DNA of 64,000 nt. Source: Dastarcus helophoroides (lineage: Eukaryota > Arthropoda > Insecta > Coleoptera > Bothrideridae). The stretch is from NCBI GenBank assembly GCA_028583605.1, contig CM053328.1, positions 4,967,304-5,031,303 on the forward strand. The letters are read 5' to 3'. Each line of letters begins with the position of its first letter. Within the stretch, counting starts at the first letter, position 1. A program made the position numbers and the translations under genes. The notes under the pieces are model-generated. The model had not been told where the DNA came from and made no database searches. It was given only the letters and a program-made list of their open reading frames with translations. Below, in pieces: positions 35,001-45,300 of this stretch.

Positions 35001-38000
35001 CACGTTTAGAGGGTTGCATTTTTGTAGTACCTAGGTCGTATCTGAAGTTTTGTTTTTTTAATTTGAAATTTCTAATACAAAGGTCGAAATTTGAATTCTT
35101 GAAAGAAAAATCACATATACAGGGTGTTACAAAAGTCCGGGCCGCTACTTCAGGAGCATATTCTACACATTAAAATATGAAAAATGTTGAAATACATTTT
35201 TTTCTTTAAATTGCCTCCTAACGGAGATATGACCATTTAAAGATGGCGCCCCTAAAGTGGTTTTTTTTACTACAAAAAGTTAACGGTTAGTAGCAAAGTC
35301 ATGAAATTGGGCAAGCAGTTAAAGAATTGGATTAGGCATATTCTCATGTAACATATTTTTTAAATAAGCAGTAGCGTGGTGTGTAGGGGGTTGCCCGCGA
35401 TTATTTTTTGTCGTAACTTTTTTGTATTGCAATATTTCGACACAAAAGTGCCGTAATCGTAAAAAGCAACATTTTTTATACAAAAAAGGTACTCTTTCTC
35501 AAAGTCGCTAAAAGTAACCGTTTCCGAGAAAAAAGCGTTTAAACAAAATTGTTGCATTTATTAGAATTCGTTTTGCAAATTTCTAATTTATCCACTACTA
35601 ACTGCATTGGTATAAAAATAGTACAAAATTAAGAAAAAAAAAATCAAAGCAAGTGTTCGAAATTACTGCCCCCTGCAGCAATACATTGCTCGGCTCGTCT
35701 TCTAAGGGAACTCCTTACTCTTTCGCAAATGCCTGGTGTATTGTGAATCTGGTTGAACCCATTTTCAATTCGTTCACGAAGATCATTAATATTGTCAACT
35801 GGTGTGGAATAGACGATCTGCTTTAGATGTCCCCATAAGTAGAAATCGAGTGGGTTGAAGTCAGGAAACCTAGCTGGCCATGGTATCGGACCTCCTCGAC
35901 CTATCCATCGTTGATGATAGTTGTTATTCAAAAATTCCCTAGCAACTGCACTAAAATGGGCAAGTGCCCCATCGTGCATTATCCACATTCGCTGTCTTGT
36001 TATGAGTGGAACATTTTCAAGTAACACGGGTAACTCTGTTTGCAAAAAATGTCTATATGATGCTCCTGTTAACCTATGAGGTAAAAAAAACGGTCCAATT
36101 ATAGAGTCCCCTATTATTCCTCCCCAAATGTTAAGTGAAAAATGTTGCTGATGTCTCGACTGAATAACTGCATTGGGATTTTCAACTTGCCACTGATGCA
36201 TGTTGTGAAAGTTAAGTATCCCGTTTCTGGTAAAACCCGCTTCGCCCGTAAATAATATGAGCGATGGAAAGTTCTCATTTTCAGCGATCTTATGCAATAG
36301 CCAGTTGCAAAATTCTATTCTTGGAGGATAATCAGCAGCAAGTAACCCTTGCACTCTTTGAAAATGATAGGGGTAAAATTGGTAAAATTTCAAAATTCGC
36401 CAGATAGTTACGTGATTTACTCCTTCGGCTAAAGCAAGTTGTCTAGTGCTGACACATGGATCTTCTTCAACTCGCTGAAGCACACGCTCCTCTAAATTAG
36501 CAACTTCTGCGTTTGGCCTTCCAACACGTTCGCCTTTGAAAACAAAATTTCCTGTTTCACATAAACGAGCATGAATTTTCTGGAACAATTTTTCTCCTGG
36601 TAGGTGTCTATTAGGAAAACGTTCAGCATAAAGCCGTCTTGCTTCGGCACGATTACAATTTGCAAGCCCGTACATTAAATGCATATCGGCCATTTCTTGA
36701 TTTGAATAATCCATTTTATCAAAATAATGAAAAGTTAAAAAACTACTACACTTACTATTGACAACAAAAACTGCTAAAGTTTACAGCTTACGACCAAATT
36801 TTATCAGTGACACAACGTCATTCTCTGGCAGATATTGTCAAGTACAATTGTTTTCTTTACGATCAGTTTGCATGACCAACTTATTTTTTCTTATACAAAT
36901 TAGTTAGAATTTCGAAGACGGGATAGGATTATTTAAACGCCTTTTTCTCGGAAACGGTTACTTTTAGCGACTTTGAGAAAGAGTACCTTTTTTGTACAAA
37001 AAATGTTGCTTTTTTACGATTATGGCACTTTTGTGTCGAAATATTGCAATACAAAAAAGTTACGGCAAAAAATAATCGCGGGCAACCCCCTACACACCAC
37101 GCTACTGCTTATTTAAAAAATATGTTACATGAGAATATGCCTAATCCAATTCTTTAACTGCTTGCCCAATTTCATGACTTTGCTACTAACTGTTAACTTT
37201 TTGTAGTAAAAAAACCACTTTAGGGGCGCCATCTTTAAATGGTCATATCTCCGTTAGGAGGCAATTTAAAGAAAAAAATGTATTTCAACATTTTTCATAT
37301 TTTAATGTGTAGAATATGCTCCTGAAGTAGCGGCCCGGACTTTTGTAACACCCTGTATAAGAAATATTTCTTAAAATGTTGTCTAAAAATTCCAAAATTA
37401 ATTGAAGTCTCACTCGTTTTGGATCGTTTTTCTTACTGAAACTTTACGCAATCTCTAAGTTACTTTCTTGTATCAGTAGTGGAAGTTGGAGGTTGCTTAA
37501 CATCTGGTAAATGGAGTAAACAAAATAATTTTTCATAACTATTAAACGTTATTAACGATAAAAGCCTAACAAAATTTAAAAATTCCTCAAGGTTTCGTAA
37601 ATATTAAAGAATTCCACAAAGGAACGGTCGGGAATGTCAATTAAAATGATTTTTGTAAAAAGTAGATTGAAAATTTAACTTCTTCAATGTAAAACAATAT
37701 AATAATGTAGCTTAATCCTACTCAATTGATTTAACAGATGCGAAGACATATGTTGGATAAGGACGAATATAAAAAACCCTGGACATTCCAAAAATATCGA
37801 ACCGAAGGCAGTCTTCCAACGAACCAAGGAACATTGTCTAATGGGAATCAAAGGTACCGTTCGGAGATCAACTGATGGAGATTTTATACACGCTAACGTG
37901 GATATTGACCTGATAATTTCCGAAGAAAATGAATATGGAAGCTTGGAAAAACCAGTTGAAATATTCCACATCATAGAACACTTTTGCTTGGGTAAATATC

Positions 38001-38521
38001 CACTCTTAAGCTAGGACCCCATCAATAGAAACTTGTGTTGTGTGTCTATTTGTCACAGAAAGTTAGGCTATATTTACAACTGTATGAAGAATTTTTGCAC
38101 TAATTGAAGAGTATACAAAATACACAAACGTATTCGGCAGTATAACACTCCAAATCACTATTTATTTGCTTAAAAAATATGTTTTTTAAATTCAAAATAC
38201 AACACACAGCACTTGATGTGGATCCACTTTACGTATGCATCAAACAATATCTCAAAAAAATTCACAGGACGGCGAAGACTGCATATATTTGGCAGAGACA
38301 GCACTATACGACCAGGGTGGTTAACGATAGGTCCAGAGTTGACAAATTCTAATTTTAATCCAGATTTGTATTCGAGTTACTTCAACACTAGCAACCTTAC
38401 AACTGGTTGTACTGAAAGAATAGAAGCCTTAAGACCAAAGAGCCCACCTCCTAAGGGCAAAGGCAGCACAGGAACCAGAGGTAGAGGTAGTTTTCAGAGA
38501 GGAAGAGGCAGAGGAAGATAG
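31977..38521 (+). CDS. Mettl14, m6A methyltransferase subunit (four exons)
   Basis: Coding exons: 31977-32042, 32095-32705, 37738-37991 and 38268-38521, giving 394 residues, close to the fly protein. All introns are GT-AG with phases 0, 2 and 1, and codons join correctly. METTL14 is the RNA-binding, catalytically silent partner of METTL3 in the nuclear N6-adenosine mRNA methylation complex. Visible features: an N-terminal basic helix ([13 protein letters not shown]), the block [20 protein letters not shown] (residues 72-91), the degenerate EPPL motif at 164-167 in place of the DPPW of METTL3, the [10 protein letters not shown] and [15 protein letters not shown] blocks in exon 3, and a C-terminal RGG-type tail ([13 protein letters not shown]) that binds RNA. 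No frameshift or stop is seen, so the gene looks functional. Intron 2 (5032 bp) carries a satellite block and a transposon. Confidence 0.97.
32095..32705 (+). CDS. Mettl14 exon 2
   Basis: Opens after TTTCTTTAG and encodes residues 23-226 (first two bases of codon 226), from [10 protein letters not shown] to LRKWGFR. It contains the conserved [30 protein letters not shown] and EPPLEEY blocks. The donor is AAG then GTCAGT. Confidence 0.96.
33060..34466. repeat. AATT/TCGA minisatellite in Mettl14 intron 2
   Basis: About 1.4 kb of T-rich-strand-up units (TTTTCAAAATTTCGACTTT and variants) inside the intron of a conserved gene. Several sub-blocks recur, such as TTTCAAATTCACATTTTTATC versions at 33.15, 33.36 and 33.73 kb. 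Small ORFs are artefacts. Confidence 0.88.
34467..34562. repeat. 51-bp tandem duplication
   Basis: AAAGGTTTAGAGGGTTGCATATTGG-type sequence followed by GAGTGTAAGTCGCATTCT occurs twice (from 34467 and 34518). A diverged third partial copy lies near 35003-35040, on the other side of a foldback element. Confidence 0.8.
34570..34735. mobile_element. Foldback element copy in Mettl14 intron 2
   Basis: Near-perfect inverted arms of about 52 bp (34610-34662 and 34677-34727) around a 14-base loop. The arm sequence (AATACAGAACTTGTCCCC, GAAACCAAGAAAGATTAAAA) is the same family as at 12.8 and 23.5 kb, including an outer GGACTGGT segment. It could form a strong hairpin in the pre-mRNA. Confidence 0.75.
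35120..37355 (-). mobile_element. Tc1/mariner-type transposon in Mettl14 intron 2
   Basis: A 2.24-kb element with inverted repeats of about 424 bp (35120-35543 and 36933-37355) starting CAGGGTGTTACAAAAGTCCG, about 98% alike by eye, flanked by TA dinucleotides (35118-35119 and 37356-37357). It carries one transposase ORF on the minus strand. TIRs this long are unusual for mariner. The transposon is antisense to Mettl14. Confidence 0.92.
35644..36714 (-). CDS. Tc1/mariner-type transposase, first catalytic Asp replaced by Gly
   Basis: 356 residues, open from Met to stop. The N-terminal helix-turn-helix segment ([21 protein letters not shown]) is the DUF4817-type domain found in this insect family. 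A second HTH follows ([20 protein letters not shown]). The catalytic core aligns as LFTGEAGF, where the family has LFTDEASF (Gly157 in place of the catalytic Asp; codon GGC, one transition from GAC), then MHDGALAHF with Asp248 and FPDFNPLDF with Asp285 (36 residues between them). The loss of the first Asp predicts an inactive enzyme although the frame is intact. The TIR structure suggests mobilisation in trans or recent death. Confidence 0.88.
   Translation of the reverse strand: MDYSNQEMADMHLMYGLANCNRAEARRLYAERFPNRHLPGEKLFQKIHARLCETGNFVFKGERVGRPNAEVANLEERVLQRVEEDPCVSTRQLALAEGVNHVTIWRILKFYQFYPYHFQRVQGLLAADYPPRIEFCNWLLHKIAENENFPSLILFTGEAGFTRNGILNFHNMHQWQVENPNAVIQSRHQQHFSLNIWGGIIGDSIIGPFFLPHRLTGASYRHFLQTELPVLLENVPLITRQRMWIMHDGALAHFSAVAREFLNNNYHQRWIGRGGPIPWPARFPDFNPLDFYLWGHLKQIVYSTPVDNINDLRERIENGFNQIHNTPGICERVRSSLRRRAEQCIAAGGSNFEHLL
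37738..37991 (+). CDS. Mettl14 exon 3
   Basis: Opens after TTTAACAG and completes codon 226, then encodes [10 protein letters not shown] through HIIEHFCL (residues 227-310). The donor is G then GTAAAT. The next intron is 276 bp. Confidence 0.96.
38268..38521 (+). CDS. Mettl14 exon 4 and stop
   Basis: Opens after TTCACAG and encodes [19 protein letters not shown], the [16 protein letters not shown] block, [11 protein letters not shown] and the RG-rich tail, ending TAG at 38519-38521. Confidence 0.96.
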
Positions 38522-38638
38522 TCTTTAGTTTTTTAATTTGCGACACTTAATTAAAAGTATAATGATTCTTATCTTTTTTATTTACCTACCATAGGGTCAC
38601 ATTAAGGAAATTGGTGAAATAACAAGAGGTAATATGTC

Positions 38639-38644
38639 AATAAA
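38639..38644 (+). terminator. Candidate polyadenylation signal of Mettl14
   Basis: AATAAA 118 bases after the stop codon, followed by T-rich DNA. It is the first canonical hexamer downstream, giving a short 3' UTR. Confidence 0.55.
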
Positions 38645-38988
38645 GTTTATTTTTAATAATGAATTGTTGTGCTCAGATCTTGGTTCAAAAAATGCGATCA
38701 ATCAAATGAAAGTCATTTTTTTTCTTTCAAAAACTGCACCTATCACAAAGAAGGTAATATATAATTTATTTATAAAAACTATACATTATCATAGTTATTA
38801 TATACGTTTTATATAGATATAAAAATAGTATTCGTTTTGTTACGAATAATATTTTCCTTTCACTATCTTTAATAACCTATCACAAAAATTGTTTTGAAGC
38901 GAATTATTTTTTAGGTAATTAAAAGACAAAGTTAAATGTATTGTACACTAACTACACATTATACACAAAAAACATGTAAAAACAGCGA

Positions 38989-39109
38989 TTAAAATTTGGA
39001 GGTGATTTGAAATACCAACTTTTTAACAACTTTATTGACGACTGGCCGATGAACATGAGGAAAAGGCCAAAACATAACACGTGGCACTTCAAGTGACCTC
39101 CGCTGAAGT
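38989..39109 (-). CDS. Tentative terminal exon of an unknown gene
   Basis: On the minus strand, a TATATAG acceptor-like sequence (AG at 39110-39111) is followed by a 40-codon frame, RRSLEVPRVMFWPFPHVHRP then VVNKVVKKLVFQITSKF, ending in TAA at 38989. Base composition is richer in GC than the surroundings, and AATAAA occurs inside. No family is recognised and there is no other exon nearby, so this may be chance. If real, the gene is convergent with Mettl14. Confidence 0.2.
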
Positions 39110-39714
39110 CTATATAACGCAACATTTGTAAAATTATAATAAAAACAAATAAGTAGCTGTATCTAAAATTATATTTTGTTCAAAGTTATATGTTACATTA
39201 TGAATACAAAAAATGCTTATATAAAAATTTCGAATATACTAAATTGATAAAATTTGGCATTGTAAGTACTCTTCATGCACTAATAAATTTCGATCTACAA
39301 AACAGGGAGCGCACAATCGTTAAACTAAGAGTCAATAAATTAGAACCTATCCTTTCGACTTTAACAGAACGAATTAAAACATAACCTTACTTTTATCACA
39401 CAATTGATTTTTGAATTTTCAGCGCGCTTTTTAATACGATAACTATGGCTTCAAGTTTGTACTACCTTTGAATAGATATTTTCCAATTTATTCGACAAAA
39501 TACCATATCGATTCAAAGGTTCGGGATGCCAAAAATTGTGTGAAAAAAAAATGGCAATTTCGGTAACCAAACTACATTGGCAAGACAGAAAATAAGATGA
39601 GATCAATCAAGAGTAATTTGTACTTTTAAGAATTTATTAAATCTAATTATAAATTTTACCATTTTAACTATAACAAAAAAATAAACAAAAACACTATAAT
39701 AAAAAAAAGGCGAA

Positions 39715-39833
39715 ATGAATCGATATTCAAACAAAATCACAATGACAGCAGGAGCAACACCTAAGGGGGATGATGATGCGATGAAAACGAAAAAAATTAA
39801 AAATGCGGACGCTTTTAAAATTGCCCATCATAG
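39715..39833 (+). CDS. Tentative first coding exon of an unknown gene
   Basis: A Met codon with an in-frame stop just upstream starts 39 codons plus two bases (MNRYSNKITMTAGATPKGDD, then a Lys-rich stretch to KIAHH) ending at a perfect donor, AG then GTAAGT. The composition is less AT-biased than its flanks. No homology is recognised and the next exon was not found within the arrays to the right. It is plausible but unproven. Confidence 0.35.
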
Positions 39834-40044
39834 GTAAGTGGAGTCCCCTGTAAATATAACTTTAATGAGTTCATCCATTCGATTCGAGCCACCAGGGAAT
39901 TAAAACAGTCAAAGAGCTACTCGTAACTAGGCGTAGACTTTAACTGTCTAAAATCCTGATAACGACTTAACATAACCTGTAAGCGAAGTAGTGGAAAGAA
40001 ACATGATTTTAGCCCATAAAGTTAAAATTTTTCAACCACCGATG

Positions 40045-40375
40045 ATTAGGGATGTAACTAAGCATGCAGACGATAGTTCGATGTCTTGGAAACATCGATG
40101 TTAAAACGTCGATAGTAAAGCATAAAAAGCAGCGATATTTCTGGATTCGTTGTGGTTTGCCTAAAGTTTAGGCCAGCACGTAGGCCACCCTTTCCGGCCC
40201 CATTGTTCTAGCAGCGATATATGATTCAGTTTATAAATGATATTTGAAAAATCGATGTATCTAGGGATGCAAACGATAGTTCGATGTTTTGGAAAGATCA
40301 ATCTATCGTTTCTAAACATCGATGGTAAAGCATAAAAAATATCGATACAACGTTCAGTTTATGTCGATATTTTTC
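40045..40375 (+). repeat. Two direct copies of a hAT-terminus-like sequence
   Basis: TAGGGATGTAACTAAG with ACGATAGTTCGATGTCTTGG, and again TAGGGATGCAAACGATAGTTCGATG, both followed by TAAAGCATAAAAA and a CGATAT block (about 40046-40140 and 40264-40360). TAGGGATG starts and ATCGAT-rich subtermini are common in insect hAT elements. No matching opposite end or target duplication was found. Confidence 0.4.
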
Positions 40376-40538
40376 TAAATTTTGATTATTAACCTTCAAC
40401 CTTTTGTCGTCTATTTTACAAAATTTTGAATTTTTCTGAAAATGGGGCTATTTCACAAAATTTCCCAATTTTTTTTGAAAACTTTGATTTTTCGATTTTT
40501 TTTCTAATTTCGACAATTTCTTAAAGCTTTGAAAAAAT

Positions 40539-42260
40539 CGACTAACATTTTAAACTTTTTTTAAATTTTTATTTTTATTTATTTTTTCGAAATTTCGTCT
40601 TTTTGAAAATGAGTTTTTTCAGAACTTCAACATTTTTTAAAATTTCGGCTCCCTTGCAAACTAAAGTTTTCAATTTCGACGTTATTCGAAATTTTTTACT
40701 TTTCTTAAAATTTCACTTGTATTGAAATTGTCGACTATTTTACAAAACTCAAATTTTACTGAAAATTTCGACAATTTGCTAAAACTTTGAAAAAGTCGAC
40801 TAACATTTTAACCTTTTTTAAAAATTCCATTTATTTTTCGAAATTTCGACTTTTTGAAAATGAGTTTTTTTCAGAACTTCAACATTATTCAAAATTTCGG
40901 CTCCCTTGCAAACTAAAGTTTTCAATTTCGAGGTTATTCGAAATTTTTGACTTTTTAAAAATTTCCCTTGTATTGAAATTGTCGACTATTTTACAAATAT
41001 CAAATTTTACTGAACATTTCGACAATTTGTTAAAACTTTGAAAAAGTCGACTAACATTTTAACCTTTTTTAAAAATTCCATTTATTTTTCGAAATTTCGA
41101 CTTTTTGAAAATGAGTTTTTTTCAAAACTTCAACATTATTCAAAATTTCGGCTCTTTTGCAAACTTTAAATTTTTCAATTTCGACGTTATTCGAAATTTT
41201 TGACTTTTTTACAATTTCACTTTTATTGAAATTGTCGACTATTTTACAAAACTCAAATTTTACTGAAAATTTCGACAATTTGTTAAAACTTTGAAAAAGT
41301 CGACTAACATTTTAACCTTTTTTAAAAATTTCATTTATTTTTCGAAATTTCGACTTTTTAAAAATGAGTCTTTTTCAGAACTTCAACATTTTTCAAAATT
41401 TCGCCTCTTTTGCAAACTTTAAATTTTTCAAATTAGACGTTATTCGAAATTTTTGAGTTTTTTAAAATTTCACTTTTTTTGAAATTGTCGACTATTTTAC
41501 AAATATCAAATTTTACTGAAAATTTCGACAATTTGTTAAAACTTTGAAAAAGTCGACTAACATTTTAACCTTTTTTAAAAATTTCATTTATTTTTCGAAA
41601 TTTCAACTTTTTGAAAATGAGTTTTTTTCAGAACTTCAACATTATTCAAAATTTCGGCTCTTTTGCAAACTTTAATTTTTTTAATTCCGACTTTATTCAA
41701 AATTTTTTACTTTTCTTAAAATTTCACTTGTATTGAAATTGTCGACTATTTTACAAAACTCAAATTTTCCTGAAAATTTCGACAATTTGTTAAAACTCTG
41801 AAAAAGTCGACTAACATTTTAACCTTTTTTAAAAATTTCGTTTATTTTTCGAAATTTCGACTTTTTGAAAATGAGTCTTTTTCAGAACTTCAACATTTTA
41901 CAAAATTTCGCCTCTTTTGCAAACTTTAAATTTTTCAATTTCGACGTTATTAGAAATTTTTGAGTTTTTTAAAATTTCACTTTTTTTGAAATTGTCGACT
42001 ATTTTACAAATATCAAATTTTACTAAAAATTTCGACCATTTGTTAAAACTTTGAAAAAGTCGACTAACATTTTAACCTTTTTTAAAAATTTCGTTTATTT
42101 TTCGAAATTTCGACTTTTTGAAAATGAGTTTTTTCAGAACTTCAACATTTTTCAAAATTTCGGCTCCCTTGCAAACTAAAGTTTTCAATTTCGAATAACT
42201 ATTATACAAAATTTAAATTTTACTGAAAATTTCGACAATTTCCTAACATTTTTGACTTAT
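40539..42260. repeat. 253-bp higher-order repeat, seven iterations
   Basis: The landmark CGACTAACATTTTAACC occurs at 40539, 40797, 41048, 41301, 41554, 41808 and 42061 (spacings 258, 251, 253, 253, 254, 253). Each unit also has GAAAATGAGTTTTTTTCAGAA, TCGGCTC and TTGTCGACTATTTTACAAA at fixed offsets. Regularity is much higher than in the surrounding array, so this block amplified recently. Confidence 0.93.
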
Positions 42261-43280
42261 TTAAAAAATGTTCCGACATTTCGTTCAAAATTTTAACTAA
42301 GCAAAATTTCCCTTTTTAAAAAATCCAACTTTTCTGATAAAATTGGCTTGAAAATTGGAAATTTTTGAAATTTTTTAGTTTCAACTTTTTCAAAATTTTA
42401 GCTACTTTTTTAAAAAAGTTTTTCATAATTTCAATTTTTTTTTTTTAATTTTGCCACTTTTTCCACTTCTCGATTTTTTTAACATTTAGAGATTTACTTT
42501 TTTTGAAAATTATCAATTCAACATTTTCTGCCTTATCAAAATTTTAACATGTTTTTGCTTTTCAAAAAATTTGAAAACGTTTTTTCAATTTTTAAGTTTT
42601 TTTGAAAATTTTTATTTCAACATTTTAGATTTTTTCAAAGTTTTAATTTTTTTAAATTTAGACCAACATTTTAAATCTTTTTTGAAAATTTCGTCTATTT
42701 TTCGAAATTTTGACTTTTTCAGTTTCTTCCTAAGCTTCAGGATTTTTCAAAATTTCTACATTTTTGCAAACTTTTAATTTTTTTAGATTTCAACGTTTTT
42801 CGAAGTTTTTTATTCTTATACAAAATTCTAATTTATCTAAAAATGACGCTATTTTTCAAAATTTTCCAATTTTTTTGAAAATTTTGATTTTTCGGACAAT
42901 TTAAAAAAAAAATTTCGACAATTTGCTAAATTTTTGATTTACTTCAAAAAGTTCAGACATTTTTTTCAAAATTTTAACAAAACAAAATCAAAGCAAATTT
43001 TACCAGAAAGTTCGGTTTTTTAAAAGGGCCAATTTTAAAAAAAACCAACTTTTTGGCAAAATATGCTTTTCGAAAATTTCATTTTCTGAAAATTTGACTG
43101 AAAATTTATTTTTTCTTAATTTAAACTTTTTCAAAATTTTAACTATTTTACCAGTTTTGAACTATTTTTGAAAATCTAAATTTTTTGAAAAATTTTATTA
43201 TTTTTTTTTTAAATCGCAGCATTTTTTTTTATTTTAACGTTTTTGAAAATTTTCTATTCTTTTACATAATTCTAATGTAT

Positions 43281-43648
43281 CTAAAAATGGCGCTATTTTT
43301 CAAAATTTTCCAATTTTTTTGAAAATTTTGATTTTTCAGTCAATTTTTTAAACAAATTTCGACAATTTGTTAAATTTTTGATTTATTTTAAAAAGTTCAG
43401 ACATTTTTTCAAAATTTTAAGTAACCAAAATCAAAGCAAATTTTACCAGAAAGTTGGGTTTTTTAAATGGGCCAACTTTCTGGTAAAATTTGCTTTGATT
43501 TTGGTTACTTAAAATTTTGAAAAAATGTCTGAACTTTTTAAAATAAATCAAAAATTTAACAAATTGTCGAAATTTGTTTAAAAAATTGACTGAAAAATCA
43601 AAATTTTCAAAAAAATTGGAAAATTTTGAAAAATAGCGCCATTTTTAG
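43281..43648. repeat. Perfect 177-bp-arm palindrome
   Basis: The left arm 43281-43457 (starting CTAAAAATGGCGCTATTTTT) and the right arm 43472-43648 are exact reverse complements by my reading, around a 14-base spacer (43458-43471). Single arms of the same sequence occur elsewhere in the array without an inverted partner. Confidence 0.9.
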
Positions 43649-45125
43649 TTGGGTTTTTTAAAAGGGCCAACTTTTAAAAAACCCAACTTTCTGGTAAAAT
43701 TTGCTTTTCGAAAATTTAATTTTCTGAAAATTTGACTGAAAATTTTTTCTTAGTTTTAACTTTTTCAAAATTTTAATTATTTTTCAAGTTATCAACTATT
43801 TCTCAAAATCTCAATATTTTTTTAAAAAATTGACTTTTCATTGCAACATTTTAGACTTTTTCAAAGTTTTTTAACTTTTTTTAATTTAGACCAACATTTT
43901 AATCATTTTTGAAAATTTCGTCTATTTTTCGAAATTTTTACTTTTTTAGTTTTGTTACTAAACTTCAGTATTTTTCAAAATTTTTGCAAACCTTTAATTT
44001 TTTTAAATTTCAACGTCTTTCAAAGTTTTTATTAATTTTTTTTAATCGCAACATTTCTTTTTATTTTAACGTTTTCCGAAACTTTTTATTCTTATACATA
44101 ATTCTAATTTACCCAAAAGTGGCGCTAATTTTCAAAATTTTCAAAAAAATTGGAAAATTTTGAATTTTCAGTCTATTTTTTAAAAAAATTTCGACAATTT
44201 GTTAAATTTTTGATTTATTTTAAAAAGTTCAAACGTTTTTTTCAAAATTTTATCTAACCAAAATCAAAGCAAATTTTACCAGAAAGTCGGATTTTTTAAA
44301 AGGACCAACTTTTAAAAAACCCAACTTTCTAGTAAAATTTGTTTTTCGAAAATTTTATTTTCTGAAAATCTAGACTAAAAATTTATTTTTGCTTAATTTT
44401 AACTTTTTCAAAATTTTAACTATTTTTCAAGTTTTCAACTATTTCTCAAAATCTCAATTTTTTGAAAAATATTGACTTTTCATTTCAACATTTTAGACTT
44501 TTTCAACGCTTTAACTTTTTTTTTAAAATTTAGGCCAACATTTTAATCTTTTTTAAAATTTTCGTCTATTTTTCGAAATTTTGACTTTTTTAAGTTTTTT
44601 TACTAAACTTCAGTATTTTTCAAAATTTTTGCAAACTTTTAATTTTTTTAAATTGCAACGATTTTCGAAGTTTTATTATTTTTTTAATCGCAACATTTTT
44701 TTTTATTTTAACGTTTTTCGAAATTTTTTTTTCTTTTACAAAATTCTAATTTATCTAAAAATGTCGCTATTTTTCAAAATTTCCTAATTTTTTTGAAATT
44801 TTTGGTTTTTCAGTCAAGTTTTTAAAAAAATTCGATAATTTGTTAAATTTTTGATTTATTTTAAAAAGTTCAGACATTTATTTCAAAATTTTAACTAACC
44901 AAAATCAAAGTAAATTTTACCAGAAAGTTGGGTTTTTTCTCAATTTTGCCTCCAACATTTTAATCTTTTTTAAAAATTTCATCCATTGAAATTTCGACTT
45001 TTTTGAGAACTAGTTTTTTTCCCAAAACTTCAATATTGTTCAAGATTTCAATCAATTTTAAGAGGTCGATTTTTTAAAAAATGTTCGAGTTTAAATATTT
45101 CAAATTTTCACTTTACTCTTTCGAA

Positions 45126-45300
45126 ATTTCAACTATGTTAATAATAATAATAATCTTTATTGCCCAACAGTTTAAAAAGCAGTCCGAATTTAAACAGGAA
45201 ATTAAAAAAATATAGAGTTCAAGCTCGAAGGTTTGAGATAACCCTAAATATTTTGAACAAAACTCGAATTTTATATAAATAAAGTTTTCTAAATTTCTAG
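45126..45300 (-). mobile_element. Probable LINE 3' end, truncated
   Basis: Read on the minus strand, the segment ends CTGTTGGGCAATAAAG followed by about five ATT repeats (plus strand AATAATAATAATAATC at 45139). A polyadenylation-like AATAAAG followed by a short ATT tail is typical of insect non-LTR elements. No coding remains. Confidence 0.45.

Larger units (their letters stand above)
40380..45125. repeat. AATT/TCGA minisatellite superarray, T-rich strand up
   Basis: 4.7 kb of varied TTTTCAAAATTTCGAC-type units with no gene. It contains a regular 253-bp higher-order block, a perfect 2 x 177-bp palindrome, and several re-used segments with the landmark CAAAATCAAAGCAAATTTTA (near 42.98, 43.43, 44.26 and 44.90 kb, plus an inverted copy in the palindrome). 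Phe/Asn/Lys ORFs are artefacts. Confidence 0.9.
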
